Source: Chromobacterium rhizoryzae
GTDB taxonomy: Bacteria; Pseudomonadota; Gammaproteobacteria; Burkholderiales; Chromobacteriaceae
Direction: 5' to 3'
Length of the DNA stretch: 64,000 nucleotides
Assembly: GCF_020544465.1 (NCBI RefSeq)
Contig: NZ_CP066126.1
Span: 2,852,001 to 2,916,000, forward strand
The notes below the pieces were generated by a model. That model saw only the letters and a list, made by a program, of their open reading frames with translations. It did not search any database and was not told the origin of the DNA. The stretch's first letter is position 1; the number at the start of each line of letters is the position of its first letter. The position numbers and the translations under genes were made by a program. Positions 12,251 through 19,880 of the stretch are shown piece by piece.

Positions 12251-12430
12251 ATGGCAACAAATACCGGCAAAGACTATCGCCAAGGCTCTGTGAAAGATCG
12301 GACTCAGGTTCACAACCCCAAAACTGACTCTTGGGTGAAGCGAGACACGGGTAATGGTCAGTTTATCGACAGCAAGCAAGGAGAGCCTTTTAAAGGCGTC
12401 GCCAAGGAAATAGATCACCGCCGTAAGTAA
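12251..12430 (+). CDS. Small conserved-looking hydrophilic protein, function unknown
   Basis: 59 residues starting MATNTGKDYRQGSVKD. The ATG has a good ribosome site (ggcaggaga). Rich in Lys, Asp, Gly and Thr, with the blocks VKDRTQVHNPKT, WVKRDTGNGQFIDSK and PFKGV. No membrane segment or cysteine. The composition and motifs resemble small cytoplasmic proteins of unknown function seen in many proteobacteria; I cannot name it. Lies just after nrdA on the same strand. Confidence 0.7.
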   Translation: MATNTGKDYRQGSVKDRTQVHNPKTDSWVKRDTGNGQFIDSKQGEPFKGVAKEIDHRRK

Positions 12431-12449
12431 CGACAAGCACTTAACCCCC

Positions 12450-12574
12450 AGCCTGGCCCCGGCCAGGCTCCATCTCACAGCCCGTTGCACACAGCCGGCT
12501 GTGACATGGCCCCGTAATCCGGCCGCCCCACCCATTGGCCAGCCGCCTGCCCGTCCAGACGGCTGGCCAATGGG
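12450..12574 (+). repeat. Cluster of strong inverted repeats in the nrdA-nrdB interval
   Basis: Three hairpins in 125 bp: agcctggc / gccaggct (12450-12469), a palindrome cacagccggctgtg (about 12490-12503), and a perfect 15-bp stem (cccattggccagccg at 12531-12545 pairing with 12560-12574). None has a T-run. They lie between the 59-residue gene and the next CDS and may act as terminator, mRNA processing site or ncRNA. Confidence 0.55.
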
Positions 12575-12647
12575 GAACGCAGCAACAACCCGCGCCAGAC
12601 CGTAAGGGCAAGGGAAGCCGCACACACACAAAACCAGGGGAAACCGG

Positions 12648-13028
12648 ATGAACATAGAGGAATTTTTCAACAGCTACGCCGTTGGCTACAGCCAGCTGGA
12701 TGTACCCCAAGTGACCGCGCACTTCACCGTGCCCTTCACCGCCATCCACCAGGGAGACCTGAGCAGCTGGGAAGACATGGCATCGCTGCGCGACACCACC
12801 ACCGCCTTGCTGGCGTGGTACCGCAGCCAGGGCTTTCTCAGCGCCAGCCACCAGCTGGACAGCGTGCTGAATTTTGGCGAAGACGCCGCCAGCGCCCGCG
12901 TGCGCTGGATTGTGCAGCGCCAGGACCAGCCGGCCTGGGAATACTGCACCGGCTACCACCTGAAACGGGTGGACGGCCAGTGGAAGATTTACGGCCTGGT
13001 CCAGTACCAGGACGCGCCGCAGCAGTAA
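12648..13028 (+). CDS. NTF2/SnoaL-like small protein, function unknown
   Basis: 126 residues starting MNIEEFFNSYAVGYSQLD, with a ribosome site (aggggaaa). The arrangement of N-terminal helices, then strands ending in YHLKRVDGQWKIYGL, is the typical NTF2-like/SnoaL fold in which the last block closes the cone. Such domains serve as enzymes or binding proteins; no catalytic residues can be assigned. It sits between nrdA and nrdB without an evident functional link to nucleotide reduction. Confidence 0.75.
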   Translation: MNIEEFFNSYAVGYSQLDVPQVTAHFTVPFTAIHQGDLSSWEDMASLRDTTTALLAWYRSQGFLSASHQLDSVLNFGEDAASARVRWIVQRQDQPAWEYCTGYHLKRVDGQWKIYGLVQYQDAPQQ

Positions 13029-13212
13029 GTAGCGCCCAGCCTCAAGCCGCTTGCCCTCAGGCGGCTTCGGGATGGAAACGCCGCCGGCCCGCGATGCGGG
13101 CGACGGAAACAGCTCAAGGCCAAGCAAGCAAGCGCGGCGGGTGTTGAGCGGGTTCCAGGAAGACGAGGCCCACGGCCCCGCCGCCACAAGCCAGGCTTCA
13201 GCAGGAGGTCAG

Positions 13213-13599
13213 ATGCAAACGTTTGAAAACATCCGGATCAACGGGTTTTGCGAACAAAGAACCCACAACCCCGACAAGCAGTTTGTGCTGTTCAATATGT
13301 ACCTGACGCTGAACCAGGCCCCGCCCTGCGAATGGAAGGACCTGTTCAACGAAGCCCGCCGCCTGCCGCGCCAGAAAGTATGGCGCAAAGCCTGGGTGGA
13401 AGCGGACGCGCTGGTGGTGTACTGCCAGCCGGAAGAACTGCAGCAGCAAATAGAGCTGCTCAAGCAAGACATAGAACAAGCCAACCGGCAATACCGCCAG
13501 CTGCTGAAGCTGCGGCAGCCGCGCGGCAGCCAGGTGGAGCAGGAGGAAAGCAGCGAACGCCAGCTGATCCACCGCCTCAGCCAACAGCTGCGCTTCTGA
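13213..13599 (+). CDS. Uncharacterised 128-residue protein with C-terminal coiled coil
   Basis: Starts MQTFENIRINGFCEQR at an ATG with a strong ribosome site (caggaggtcag); a longer frame reaches 13051 but has no good signal. The N-terminal half is globular with several aromatic residues (FVLFNMYLTL, VWRKAWVEADALVVY). Residues about 75-125 (PEELQQQIELLKQDIEQANR and following) have a strong heptad-like Gln/Glu/Leu pattern expected to form a coiled coil. No family recognised. Followed after 13 bp by another small gene, then nrdB, so it is likely co-transcribed with nrdB. Confidence 0.7.
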   Translation: MQTFENIRINGFCEQRTHNPDKQFVLFNMYLTLNQAPPCEWKDLFNEARRLPRQKVWRKAWVEADALVVYCQPEELQQQIELLKQDIEQANRQYRQLLKLRQPRGSQVEQEESSERQLIHRLSQQLRF

Positions 13600-13612
13600 A
13601 AGGACGCCGCTC

Positions 13613-13837
13613 ATGAGCGCCACCGCATTCTGTATCGCCCGCCATGGCGAAAATGGCAAAGACGCAGGCTACCGCAAACTGGGCAGCCTGCACGTGGACC
13701 TGGACCCGGTGCCGGCAATCGCCGCCGCGCCGCGCCAGATACAAATACTGCGCAAAAGCAGCCTGCCGCTCAGCCCCAGCCTGGCTGGCGACAAGCAGCC
13801 GCTGCCGCCCCAAATCACCGCGCCGGACGCGGAGTAA
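13613..13837 (+). CDS. Small protein upstream of nrdB, function unknown
   Basis: 74 residues starting [20 protein letters not shown], with an aaagga-type ribosome site. The N-terminal half looks like a short folded beta unit ([15 protein letters not shown]); the rest is Pro/Ser/Gln-rich. It fits neatly between its neighbours (13 bp after one stop, 19 bp before nrdB), which supports it being a gene. The overlapping frame that extends nrdB upstream to 13644 is rejected because nrdB has its own good start. No function inferred. Confidence 0.6.
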   Translation: MSATAFCIARHGENGKDAGYRKLGSLHVDLDPVPAIAAAPRQIQILRKSSLPLSPSLAGDKQPLPPQITAPDAE

Positions 13838-13856
13838 ATCCAGACAGGAGCCCTTA

Positions 13857-14936
13857 ATGCTGAACTTTGACGACACCATCGAAACCAAACCGGCCGCCCC
13901 CTCCGCGGGCGCCAACGCCGCCGGCCGCGTCAACGTGGTGGACAAAAAAGTGATCAACGGCACCACCGACGTCAACCAGCTCGTGCCCTTCAAACACAAA
14001 TGGGCATGGGAAAAATACCTGGCCCAATGCGCCAACCACTGGATGCCGCAAGAAGTGAACATGCAGCGTGACATTGAACAGTGGAAAACCGGCCAACTGA
14101 CCGAAGACGAAATGCGCATCGTCAAGCGCAACCTCGGCTTCTTCGTGACCGCGGACTCCCTGGCCGCCAACAACATCGTGCTGGGCACCTACCGCCAGAT
14201 CACCAGCCCGGAATGCCGCCAGTTCCTGCTGCGCCAGGCCTTTGACGAAGCCATCCACACCCACGCCTACCAATACATCGTGGAAAGCCTGGGCCTGGAC
14301 GAAGGCGAAGTCTTCAACGCCTACAACGAAATCAAATCCATCCGCGACAAAGATGAATTCCTGATCCCCTTCATCGATGTACTGTGCGACCCGGCCTTCA
14401 AGACCGGCACGCTGGAAAACGACCAGAAGCTGCTCAAATCCCTGATCGTGTTCGCCTGCATCATGGAAGGCCTGTTCTTCTACGTGGGCTTTGTGCAAAT
14501 CCTGGCGCTGGGCCGCCAGAACAAAATGACCGGCGCGGCGGAACAGTACCAGTACATCCTGCGCGACGAGTCCATGCACTGCAATTTCGGCATCGACCTG
14601 ATCAACACCATCAAGCTGGAACAGCCGGAAATCTGGACCGAAAGCTTCAAGGCCGAGATCACCGAACTGTTCAAGCACGCGGTGGAACTGGAATACGCCT
14701 ACGCCGAAGACACCATGCCGCGCGGCGTGCTGGGCCTGAACGCCAGCATGTTCAAGGAATACCTGCGCTTCATCGCCAACCGCCGCATGCAGCAGATTGG
14801 CCTGGACCAGCTCTACCCCGGCGTGAACAATCCCTTCCCGTGGATGAGCGAGATGATCGACTTGAAGAAAGAGAAGAACTTCTTTGAGACTCGCGTGACC
14901 GAGTACCAGACTGGCGGGGCATTGAGCTGGGATTGA
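13857..14936 (+). CDS. nrdB: Class Ia ribonucleotide reductase, beta subunit
   Basis: Carries the di-iron site and tyrosyl radical that start catalysis in NrdA. 359 residues from an ATG with ribosome site caggag. Seen: iron ligands in the helix [16 protein letters not shown], Glu131 and His134 in DEAIHTHAY, and the Glu/His pair in [10 protein letters not shown]. Tyr138 lies four residues after His134, the same spacing as Tyr122 after His118 in the E. coli protein, so the radical site is intact. The first ~30 residues are Ala/Pro-rich. Separated from nrdA by 1.7 kb and four small genes, which is unusual; a terminator follows. Confidence 0.95.
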   Translation: MLNFDDTIETKPAAPSAGANAAGRVNVVDKKVINGTTDVNQLVPFKHKWAWEKYLAQCANHWMPQEVNMQRDIEQWKTGQLTEDEMRIVKRNLGFFVTADSLAANNIVLGTYRQITSPECRQFLLRQAFDEAIHTHAYQYIVESLGLDEGEVFNAYNEIKSIRDKDEFLIPFIDVLCDPAFKTGTLENDQKLLKSLIVFACIMEGLFFYVGFVQILALGRQNKMTGAAEQYQYILRDESMHCNFGIDLINTIKLEQPEIWTESFKAEITELFKHAVELEYAYAEDTMPRGVLGLNASMFKEYLRFIANRRMQQIGLDQLYPGVNNPFPWMSEMIDLKKEKNFFETRVTEYQTGGALSWD

Positions 14937-15028
14937 TTCAGATTGTCGGAAATCGGAAAGGTTAAAATTTTGTAGTCAAAATTTGCTCTTCCCGATCACC
15001 AAAGTACGAAATCTTACTTGGCGTGACG

Positions 15029-15056
15029 AAAGGCCCTGCTTCTTCAGGGCCTTTTT
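15029..15056 (+). terminator. Rho-independent terminator of nrdB
   Basis: Stem aaggccctg / cagggcctt with a 6-nt loop followed by a T-run. Confidence 0.85.
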
Positions 15057-15215
15057 CATAGAAAGAAGAGTAAGCCAACATAGAATTATCCGTGACCTCA
15101 TTAAAACATCATAAACCTTTTCAGGTCACTTCATTCTCAGCATAGAAAAGCGGCCAAGAACACTAGACTTTATATCGCACAAATAGTATTGCACCTTCTG
15201 AACAGGAGAGACAGC

Positions 15216-16523
15216 ATGACTACAGCCGAGATCTTTAGAACCTTCTTAGGCAATCTTCGCATTGAAAATCATACTCAAATTGAGGATCGCTACGGAGAAA
15301 TAACAGCTGCTCTTAACAAGAATTTCAGAGATACTGAATCGAAAACCGCAAATAGTTTGCAAGTTGGCTCTTATGGTAGATGGACTGCCATCAAAGGTAT
15401 TTCCGATCTCGATATGGTGTACATCGTTCCTGCATCAAAATGGGACACCTACAATAAAAACGGTGGACAATCCAAACTTCTTGCAGACACAAAGAAAGCC
15501 ATTCAATCCAGGTACCCTAGAACTAATATTTATGTAGATCGCTTGGTTGTTTGTGTGCTTTACACTAACTTTCATATCGAAGTTCAGCCTGTCTTCGAAT
15601 TAGAAGATGGTAGCTTCAAATACCCCAACACCAAAAATGGTGGCAGTTGGAAAATAACAAAACCTAGAGAAGAAATAAGAGCAACCAAAGAGTTCATCGA
15701 CAACAAGAATAAAAACTTACGCCACCTATGCAAAATACTAAGGGCATGGAAAAACAAACACGGCGTAGGTATTGGCGGGCTCTTAATTGACACTCTAGCG
15801 CATAATTTCTTAGCATCCACAGATGCATACGACAATAAAAGCTATAACTATCATGACTACATGGTCAGAGATTTTTTCCAATACGCATCAAACTTGCAAG
15901 GTCAAGACTACTACCTAGCTCTCGGCAGTAAACAACGAGTTAGAGTAAAACAAAAATTTCAGCGCCCTGCGAAGAAAGCCTATGATCTTTGCTGCGAAGC
16001 CATAAATGCTACGGGCCAAGATAATGAAGGAGACAAATGGAAAAAGGTGTTTGGTTCAGACTTTCCAAGCACACGATCCAGCGTTACCAAAGCCACAATG
16101 GAGTCTGCAAATAATTTTGCATTCAGCAACACCGAGCAATTCATCGAGGATCAGCACCCTATTGACATTCGATACCCGCTGACAATCGACTGTGAAGTCT
16201 CACAAAATGGTTTCCGCGAGAGATTACTAAGTGAAATCTTACATCTAAATCACCCGCTAAAATCGAAAAAAAGTTTAAAGTTTTTCATCAAAAACAAAGA
16301 GATACCGGGCGATTATTCCATCAAGTGGAAAGTACTAAATCAAGGACCTGAGGCTCAAAGAAGAGACTGTATAAGAGGACAAATAATCTTTGACACTGGC
16401 CGTGAGGAAATTAAAGAGTCCACCAGTTTCAAAGGGGATCATATCGTGGATTGCTATATCATTAAAAATAATGTGGTCATTGCAAAAGACAGCATTCAAG
16501 TACCAATCAGCGAGAATTTATGA
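15216..16523 (+). CDS. CBASS-type CD-NTase (SMODS nucleotidyltransferase with C-terminal sensor domain)
   Basis: Inferred to make a cyclic or linear oligonucleotide alarm signal on phage infection. 435 residues. Seen: a DNA polymerase beta-type core with GSYGRWTAIKG then DLD (Gly51-Ser52, Asp64, Asp66), and a third acidic position in FHIEVQPVF (Glu122 rather than the more usual Asp). A helical middle follows, and residues about 335-430 form a beta-rich end (LKFFIKN, IKWKVLNQGPEA, IRGQIIFDTGR) that resembles the AGS-C sensor domain found with SMODS enzymes. An ATG with ribosome site caggaga is chosen over one 9 codons earlier. AT-rich and rich in rare codons compared with nrdB, so horizontally acquired. 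Overlaps the next gene by 4 bp. Confidence 0.88.
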   Translation: MTTAEIFRTFLGNLRIENHTQIEDRYGEITAALNKNFRDTESKTANSLQVGSYGRWTAIKGISDLDMVYIVPASKWDTYNKNGGQSKLLADTKKAIQSRYPRTNIYVDRLVVCVLYTNFHIEVQPVFELEDGSFKYPNTKNGGSWKITKPREEIRATKEFIDNKNKNLRHLCKILRAWKNKHGVGIGGLLIDTLAHNFLASTDAYDNKSYNYHDYMVRDFFQYASNLQGQDYYLALGSKQRVRVKQKFQRPAKKAYDLCCEAINATGQDNEGDKWKKVFGSDFPSTRSSVTKATMESANNFAFSNTEQFIEDQHPIDIRYPLTIDCEVSQNGFRERLLSEILHLNHPLKSKKSLKFFIKNKEIPGDYSIKWKVLNQGPEAQRRDCIRGQIIFDTGREEIKESTSFKGDHIVDCYIIKNNVVIAKDSIQVPISENL

Positions 16524-17137
16524 CCAAAGATCAACTATTAAAAAACATTGCTGAGACAGGCTACAACGTTGGCTTTGGTGGCAGAAAGCACTGGGCTACT
16601 TACGATATCGTTGATAAGATCCCAGGCTTCATTGGCTTCTTTTCACTAGCCATTGGCATTTTCGCACTGATACATGATGAACTATCGACAAAGAATCTCT
16701 CTGCAGCCCTCACAATTATTGGCCTTATTGGACTCTATATTACATTCTACGATTCCAAAAAAAGCGATTATGAAAAAACCGCCACCGAATTAACTAAACT
16801 ATTCAATTTATTGCGAGACCTCTACAGAGAGGTAGATGGCATTGAAGACCCCAAAGACTCTGAGCTAGATAAGCACAATGCAACCTTGAAAGAAATCGAG
16901 AACAAATACTATAGCATAGCGATAAGCAAACAAATACTATTCAGCGACTGGTATGCTCATTATAAGTTTTTTTGGCAATACCAAATCGACTGGATAAACA
17001 AAGAAAAGCAATTTCGCTTCTGGCGAGACAAAGTACCTCTCACTGGGTGGATTGCCGTATTAATTTCATCTTTTGTACTGATTTTTTACTTAGCGAAGGC
17101 ATTGCCAGTTGCATTCAACTGCATCAAATTTTATTAA
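16520..17137 (+). CDS. SLATT-domain membrane effector (CD-NTase partner)
   Basis: 205 residues. Two close hydrophobic helices (about 37-51, GFIGFFSLAIGIFALI, and 60-77, LTIIGLIGLYITFY), a long charged helical middle (about 80-170), and a C-terminal membrane segment (about 177-198, GWIAVLISSFVLIFYLAKAL). This is the layout of SLATT proteins, predicted pore-forming effectors in nucleotide-signalling defence. ATGA overlap with the CD-NTase shows translational coupling and a shared role: the nucleotide would open the pore and kill or arrest the infected cell. The SLATT call rests on topology and context, not on a profile search. Same AT-rich composition as its partner. Confidence 0.78.
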   Translation: MTKDQLLKNIAETGYNVGFGGRKHWATYDIVDKIPGFIGFFSLAIGIFALIHDELSTKNLSAALTIIGLIGLYITFYDSKKSDYEKTATELTKLFNLLRDLYREVDGIEDPKDSELDKHNATLKEIENKYYSIAISKQILFSDWYAHYKFFWQYQIDWINKEKQFRFWRDKVPLTGWIAVLISSFVLIFYLAKALPVAFNCIKFY

Positions 17138-17181
17138 ATAACGATGATGAGGCATGAATACTACTTGACGCACCGCCCACA

Positions 17182-17440
17182 TTGGAATCCGCTTCGCGGA
17201 TAATATTTGGCATGCCGGTTCCGCCCAGCGGACGGGCAAGGGGATTGCGCGGCCAATCCCCTTGCAACCCCAGGCTGTCCCTGCAGCACTCAAAACCTCG
17301 TCTTTCAAATCAGACTCGGAGAGCTGTCGGAACTAGCGGGGCGCTACCGTCGCCCCGCGTCGAACAACCGGCAGCTTAAAACCCCGAGTCTGATTCGAAA
17401 GCCGACTTGCCCGAAAGGGAATTGATAAGTTAGTTCGGTT
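17182..17440 (+). repeat. Long structured direct repeat, left copy
   Basis: About 259 bp. The first 94 bp are identical to 18313-18406; the rest is similar but diverged. Internal hairpins: tccgcttcgcgga; a 12-bp stem gcaaggggattg / caatccccttgc; gcggggcg / cgccccgc; and an outer stem of ctttcaaatcagactcgg (17302-17319) with 17384-17401. A T-A pair of this outer stem (17310, 17393) is C-G in the right copy, a compensatory change. No coding potential seen. Confidence 0.75.
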
Positions 17441-17573
17441 TCAATTCTCAAAAAGCCAACAAACCACCCTAATTCTTCTTGAACGTCAATGTCTACCTTG
17501 CGTAAAATGAAGATTTACCACCGGCTTATTTTCTTTACCCCAACAGCACAACCAATCAATAAATATTTTGTCC

Positions 17574-18197
17574 ATGATGAAGCTAAAAACCATACTAATA
17601 ATATTAACCGTTACATCCATAGCAGGCTGTGCAACCAACATATCAAACATGTACAGTGGCAATACTCGCCCCAACAGTGAAGTTGCAATTTACTCTCCGC
17701 TGAACAGAGCACACTTTAATGGTCCATCAATCACGACCACTCACATTGACGGTAAGATAATTAAGACATACTTTCCACCCGGCCATCCATTTGGACCTTA
17801 TATCGGGATGCTGCCTGGAGAGAAAACCGTAAGAATTACATTTCAGGATTTTGACAATGTGATTCCCGCAATCATTGCGCCAAACCTAACCAACATGTCA
17901 ATAAGAAACTTCCAAGGATACTATGATGTAACGTTTAAAGTAGTAGCAGGAAAATTTTACGCACCCATTTTTAATTACAACCTACCACAAGACAAAATGA
18001 TGTCGGAAGTCTGCATCGCAGAGCTGGATCAAACCGCATCACTAAGTGAGACAAGGCATCCGCAAAAATATGCGGCATGCTCAAAGGCATCTATCCCTCC
18101 GACTGAGGAAAACATAAAAGTATGCCAAGAAATAAATACAAAGACTGGTACAGTAAAGCTATTTGAAGAAGCCTGCCAAGGTCTTATTAGCAAATAA
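17574..18197 (+). CDS. Lipoprotein of unknown function framed by structured repeats
   Basis: About 207 residues. The signal MMKLKTILIILTVTSIAGC has a good lipobox (IAGC), so it is anchored to a membrane. The mature part is beta-rich with GPYIGMLPGEKTVRITF and YYDVTFKVVAGKFYAPIF, resembling the fold of small periplasmic lipoproteins that bind or line a surface; several late cysteines (SEVCIAEL, AACSKAS, KVCQEI) may form disulphides. A TTG two codons upstream and an ATG one codon downstream are alternative starts. AT-rich, unlike the genome, and placed between two 260-bp direct repeats, which suggests it moved as a unit. No named family. Confidence 0.7.
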   Translation: MMKLKTILIILTVTSIAGCATNISNMYSGNTRPNSEVAIYSPLNRAHFNGPSITTTHIDGKIIKTYFPPGHPFGPYIGMLPGEKTVRITFQDFDNVIPAIIAPNLTNMSIRNFQGYYDVTFKVVAGKFYAPIFNYNLPQDKMMSEVCIAELDQTASLSETRHPQKYAACSKASIPPTEENIKVCQEINTKTGTVKLFEEACQGLISK

Positions 18198-18312
18198 ATT
18201 AAAACCTAAAAGCCAGGTTGTCATTTACGCCAGCACGGTAGATTAGGCTGAGCTTGTAAAGCTTAACATTTACTGTGAAATTGCGGCAATCTATTGAAAT
18301 AGCCGTTATATT

Positions 18313-18572
18313 TTGGAATCCGCTTCGCGGATAATATTTGGCATGCCGGTTCCGCCCAGCGGACGGGCAAGGGGATTGCGCGGCCAATCCCCTTGCAACC
18401 CCAGGCCGCCCCTAGAGCGCTGCGAAACCCCGTCTTTCAAACCAGACTCGGGGAGCCGCCGGAACTAGCGGGGCGCTACCGTCGCCCCGCGTCGAACAAC
18501 CGGCAACTTAAAGCCCCGAGTCTGGCTTAAAGACCGGCTTGCGCTGAAGGGGATTGCTGGCAAATTGGTTCG
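18313..18572 (+). repeat. Long structured direct repeat, right copy
   Basis: Same orientation as the copy at 17182. The 94 leading bases are identical, and the following hairpins are kept although their sequence has changed (outer stem 18434-18451 with 18516-18532; central gcggggcg / cgccccgc). Confidence 0.75.
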
Positions 18573-18590
18573 ATCGTCCTCCTAAGCTTA

Positions 18591-18992
18591 TCATTCAGCA
18601 TCCGTAGACCATAAATACTTCCCACAATCATCAACCCAGACTAAATCACCTTCTATCCAAGCATGTGTCTTTGACACTCCATCACTGTCGTATGGCAGTA
18701 CAGTCAAAAATTGATCATCATCGAACTCATCATCATCAGGCCAGCAGCTCTCCATCATCTTAAGAACAAGATTAAAATCTTGAACAATCTCAGATCGACA
18801 GCCCCATTTAACTAGGTTTGAATCAAAAAATAAGCGTAAGATATAAAGAAATATTTCTCTTTTCTTTTCCATACTTAGGGCTGATTCAATCTGACACCAA
18901 ACAGCAGCAACACCCATTCCATGGGCATTTTCGTGAAATTCATTAAGCTGCGATTTTAACCTCTCCCGCTCATGCACTAACAACACTCTCAC
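18591..18992 (-). CDS. Immunity-like protein (DUF596-like), orphan
   Basis: 133 residues. N-terminal MRVLLVHERERLKSQL is helical; then a Trp/Asp-rich block WPDDDEFDDDQF and a C-terminal TRP-rich end (HAWIEGDLVWVDDCGKYLW). Very acidic overall, small, soluble and AT-rich, which is typical of immunity proteins of polymorphic toxins; the acidic WPDDDEFDDD block is reminiscent of DUF596. Overlaps the upstream gene by 4 bp. No toxin gene is adjacent, so it is an orphan unless the toxin was lost. Moderate confidence in the gene, low in the family. Confidence 0.65.
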   Translation of the reverse strand: MRVLLVHERERLKSQLNEFHENAHGMGVAAVWCQIESALSMEKKREIFLYILRLFFDSNLVKWGCRSEIVQDFNLVLKMMESCWPDDDEFDDDQFLTVLPYDSDGVSKTHAWIEGDLVWVDDCGKYLWSTDAE

Positions 18993-19429
18993 ACCTCTCC
19001 TACAGAGTCATGGCTAACCAAAAGTCCAGTTCCAAATGACGATGCTTCCATAATTGCCACTGTCTCGGATTGATAGATGTAATTTTTGAATCCAACAGCA
19101 AGAACATCATCAATACCGCTTATGATTTTTGAAATACACGAAGCTGGAATTTCCAAAATGGGAACAGCAGCATCATCCCAAAAAATATAAAGCCCCCCAC
19201 TTTCCTTATTGAATTCACCCAACAGCTTCCTGGCCTCTCCTCTCATCGACAGGTACTCATCGCCGACTTGAAGACCACCAGACACTGAAAATATAAATTT
19301 CTTTTCAATATCAGAAAAAACAACTTCAGCATCGCTGGCATTTACAACCTTCGCATCACCACCCAAAGCTTGCAAACATTCGGCAAATAAAACTGACATA
19401 ACCATCTCCAAAGCCAAGTTACTCTCCAT
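18989..19429 (-). CDS. Immunity-like protein, orphan, first gene of a two-gene unit
   Basis: 146 residues from the ATG MESNLALEMVMSVLF (a TTG eight codons upstream is possible). Mixed alpha/beta, acidic, no signal or membrane segment, with several short hydrophobic strands such as EKKFIFSVSGG and GGLYIFWDDAAVPIL. The following gene overlaps by 4 bp, so they are co-translated. Low GC and context near other toxin-immunity genes point to a role in protection against a neighbour's toxin. No family recognised. Confidence 0.6.
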   Translation of the reverse strand: MESNLALEMVMSVLFAECLQALGGDAKVVNASDAEVVFSDIEKKFIFSVSGGLQVGDEYLSMRGEARKLLGEFNKESGGLYIFWDDAAVPILEIPASCISKIISGIDDVLAVGFKNYIYQSETVAIMEASSFGTGLLVSHDSVGEV

Positions 19430-19480
19430 TCTACCTGAGTGGATTGACCCCAAGCTGCCACACTGTTAGATTGCACACTG

Positions 19481-19724
19481 GTGCTCAACACACCTCTCCG
19501 TCAGCGGTTAGCCCGCGCCCGTAAGTCGTGGCTTTTTTGCGTCCATAGGTTTCCTGTCGTGCCGCTATCCTGGCACGTCCAAAGCTTATGGCCGGGTAGC
19601 GTGCAGCCATACAATACCCCGGCAACGGGGGAAATCTGCGGGCCGTCTGACGGCGGTGTTGAAGTGCCCGGCCGCCCCTCTCAACAGGGGGCGCTTTAGA
19701 CAAAACCGTCAGGAGTCCATAACC
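19481..19724 (+). ncRNA. Phage-type structured leader resembling c4 antisense RNA
   Basis: A GC-rich leader with several hairpins: cgtgcc / ggcacg (19558-19577), gccgggta / taccccggc (19591-19625 region), and a gccgcccctc / aggggg stem near 19671-19690, ending with caggag and an ATG. The layout, and the coupled short ORF and BRO-N gene after it, match the c4-icd-ant immunity region of P1/P4-type phages. Called by analogy; not verified by a covariance model. Confidence 0.5.
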
Positions 19725-19880
19725 ATGGATGCTCGTCTTATATTTGTCGTCTCTATCTCCCCTCCCCTTATTTACTCTCCCCACCGCCTATCACATGCCT
19801 GCTTGCGACTGCGTGCCGCGTATCGCCATGCGTTTCTGGCAGCGCGGCTCCCACGTTTCATTGGGGAGGCTCGGCCATGA
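19725..19880 (+). CDS. Short coupled ORF, icd-like
   Basis: 51 residues starting MDARLIFVVSISPPLIYS, with a good ribosome site (caggagtcc). It ends ATGA-type over the start of the next gene (19877). Short ORFs of this type (a start followed by VSxSxP and an Arg/Ala/Cys-rich block YACLRLRA-like) precede antirepressor genes in P1/P4-like elements. Role probably leader or cell-division inhibitor; not proven. Confidence 0.5.
   Translation: MDARLIFVVSISPPLIYSPHRLSHACLRLRAAYRHAFLAARLPRFIGEARP

Noticed and set aside
15189..15215. Earlier start of the CD-NTase
   Set aside because: No ribosome site before it, while the ATG at 15216 follows caggaga.
17146..17181. Retron, toxin-antitoxin or IS at the CD-NTase end
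   Set aside because: No reverse transcriptase, transposase or antitoxin-like frame could be found around the repeats.
17182..18572. Integron attC sites or cassette
   Set aside because: No GTTRRRY / RYYYAAC core sites at the expected places and no integrase seen; the repeats are longer and more complex than attC.
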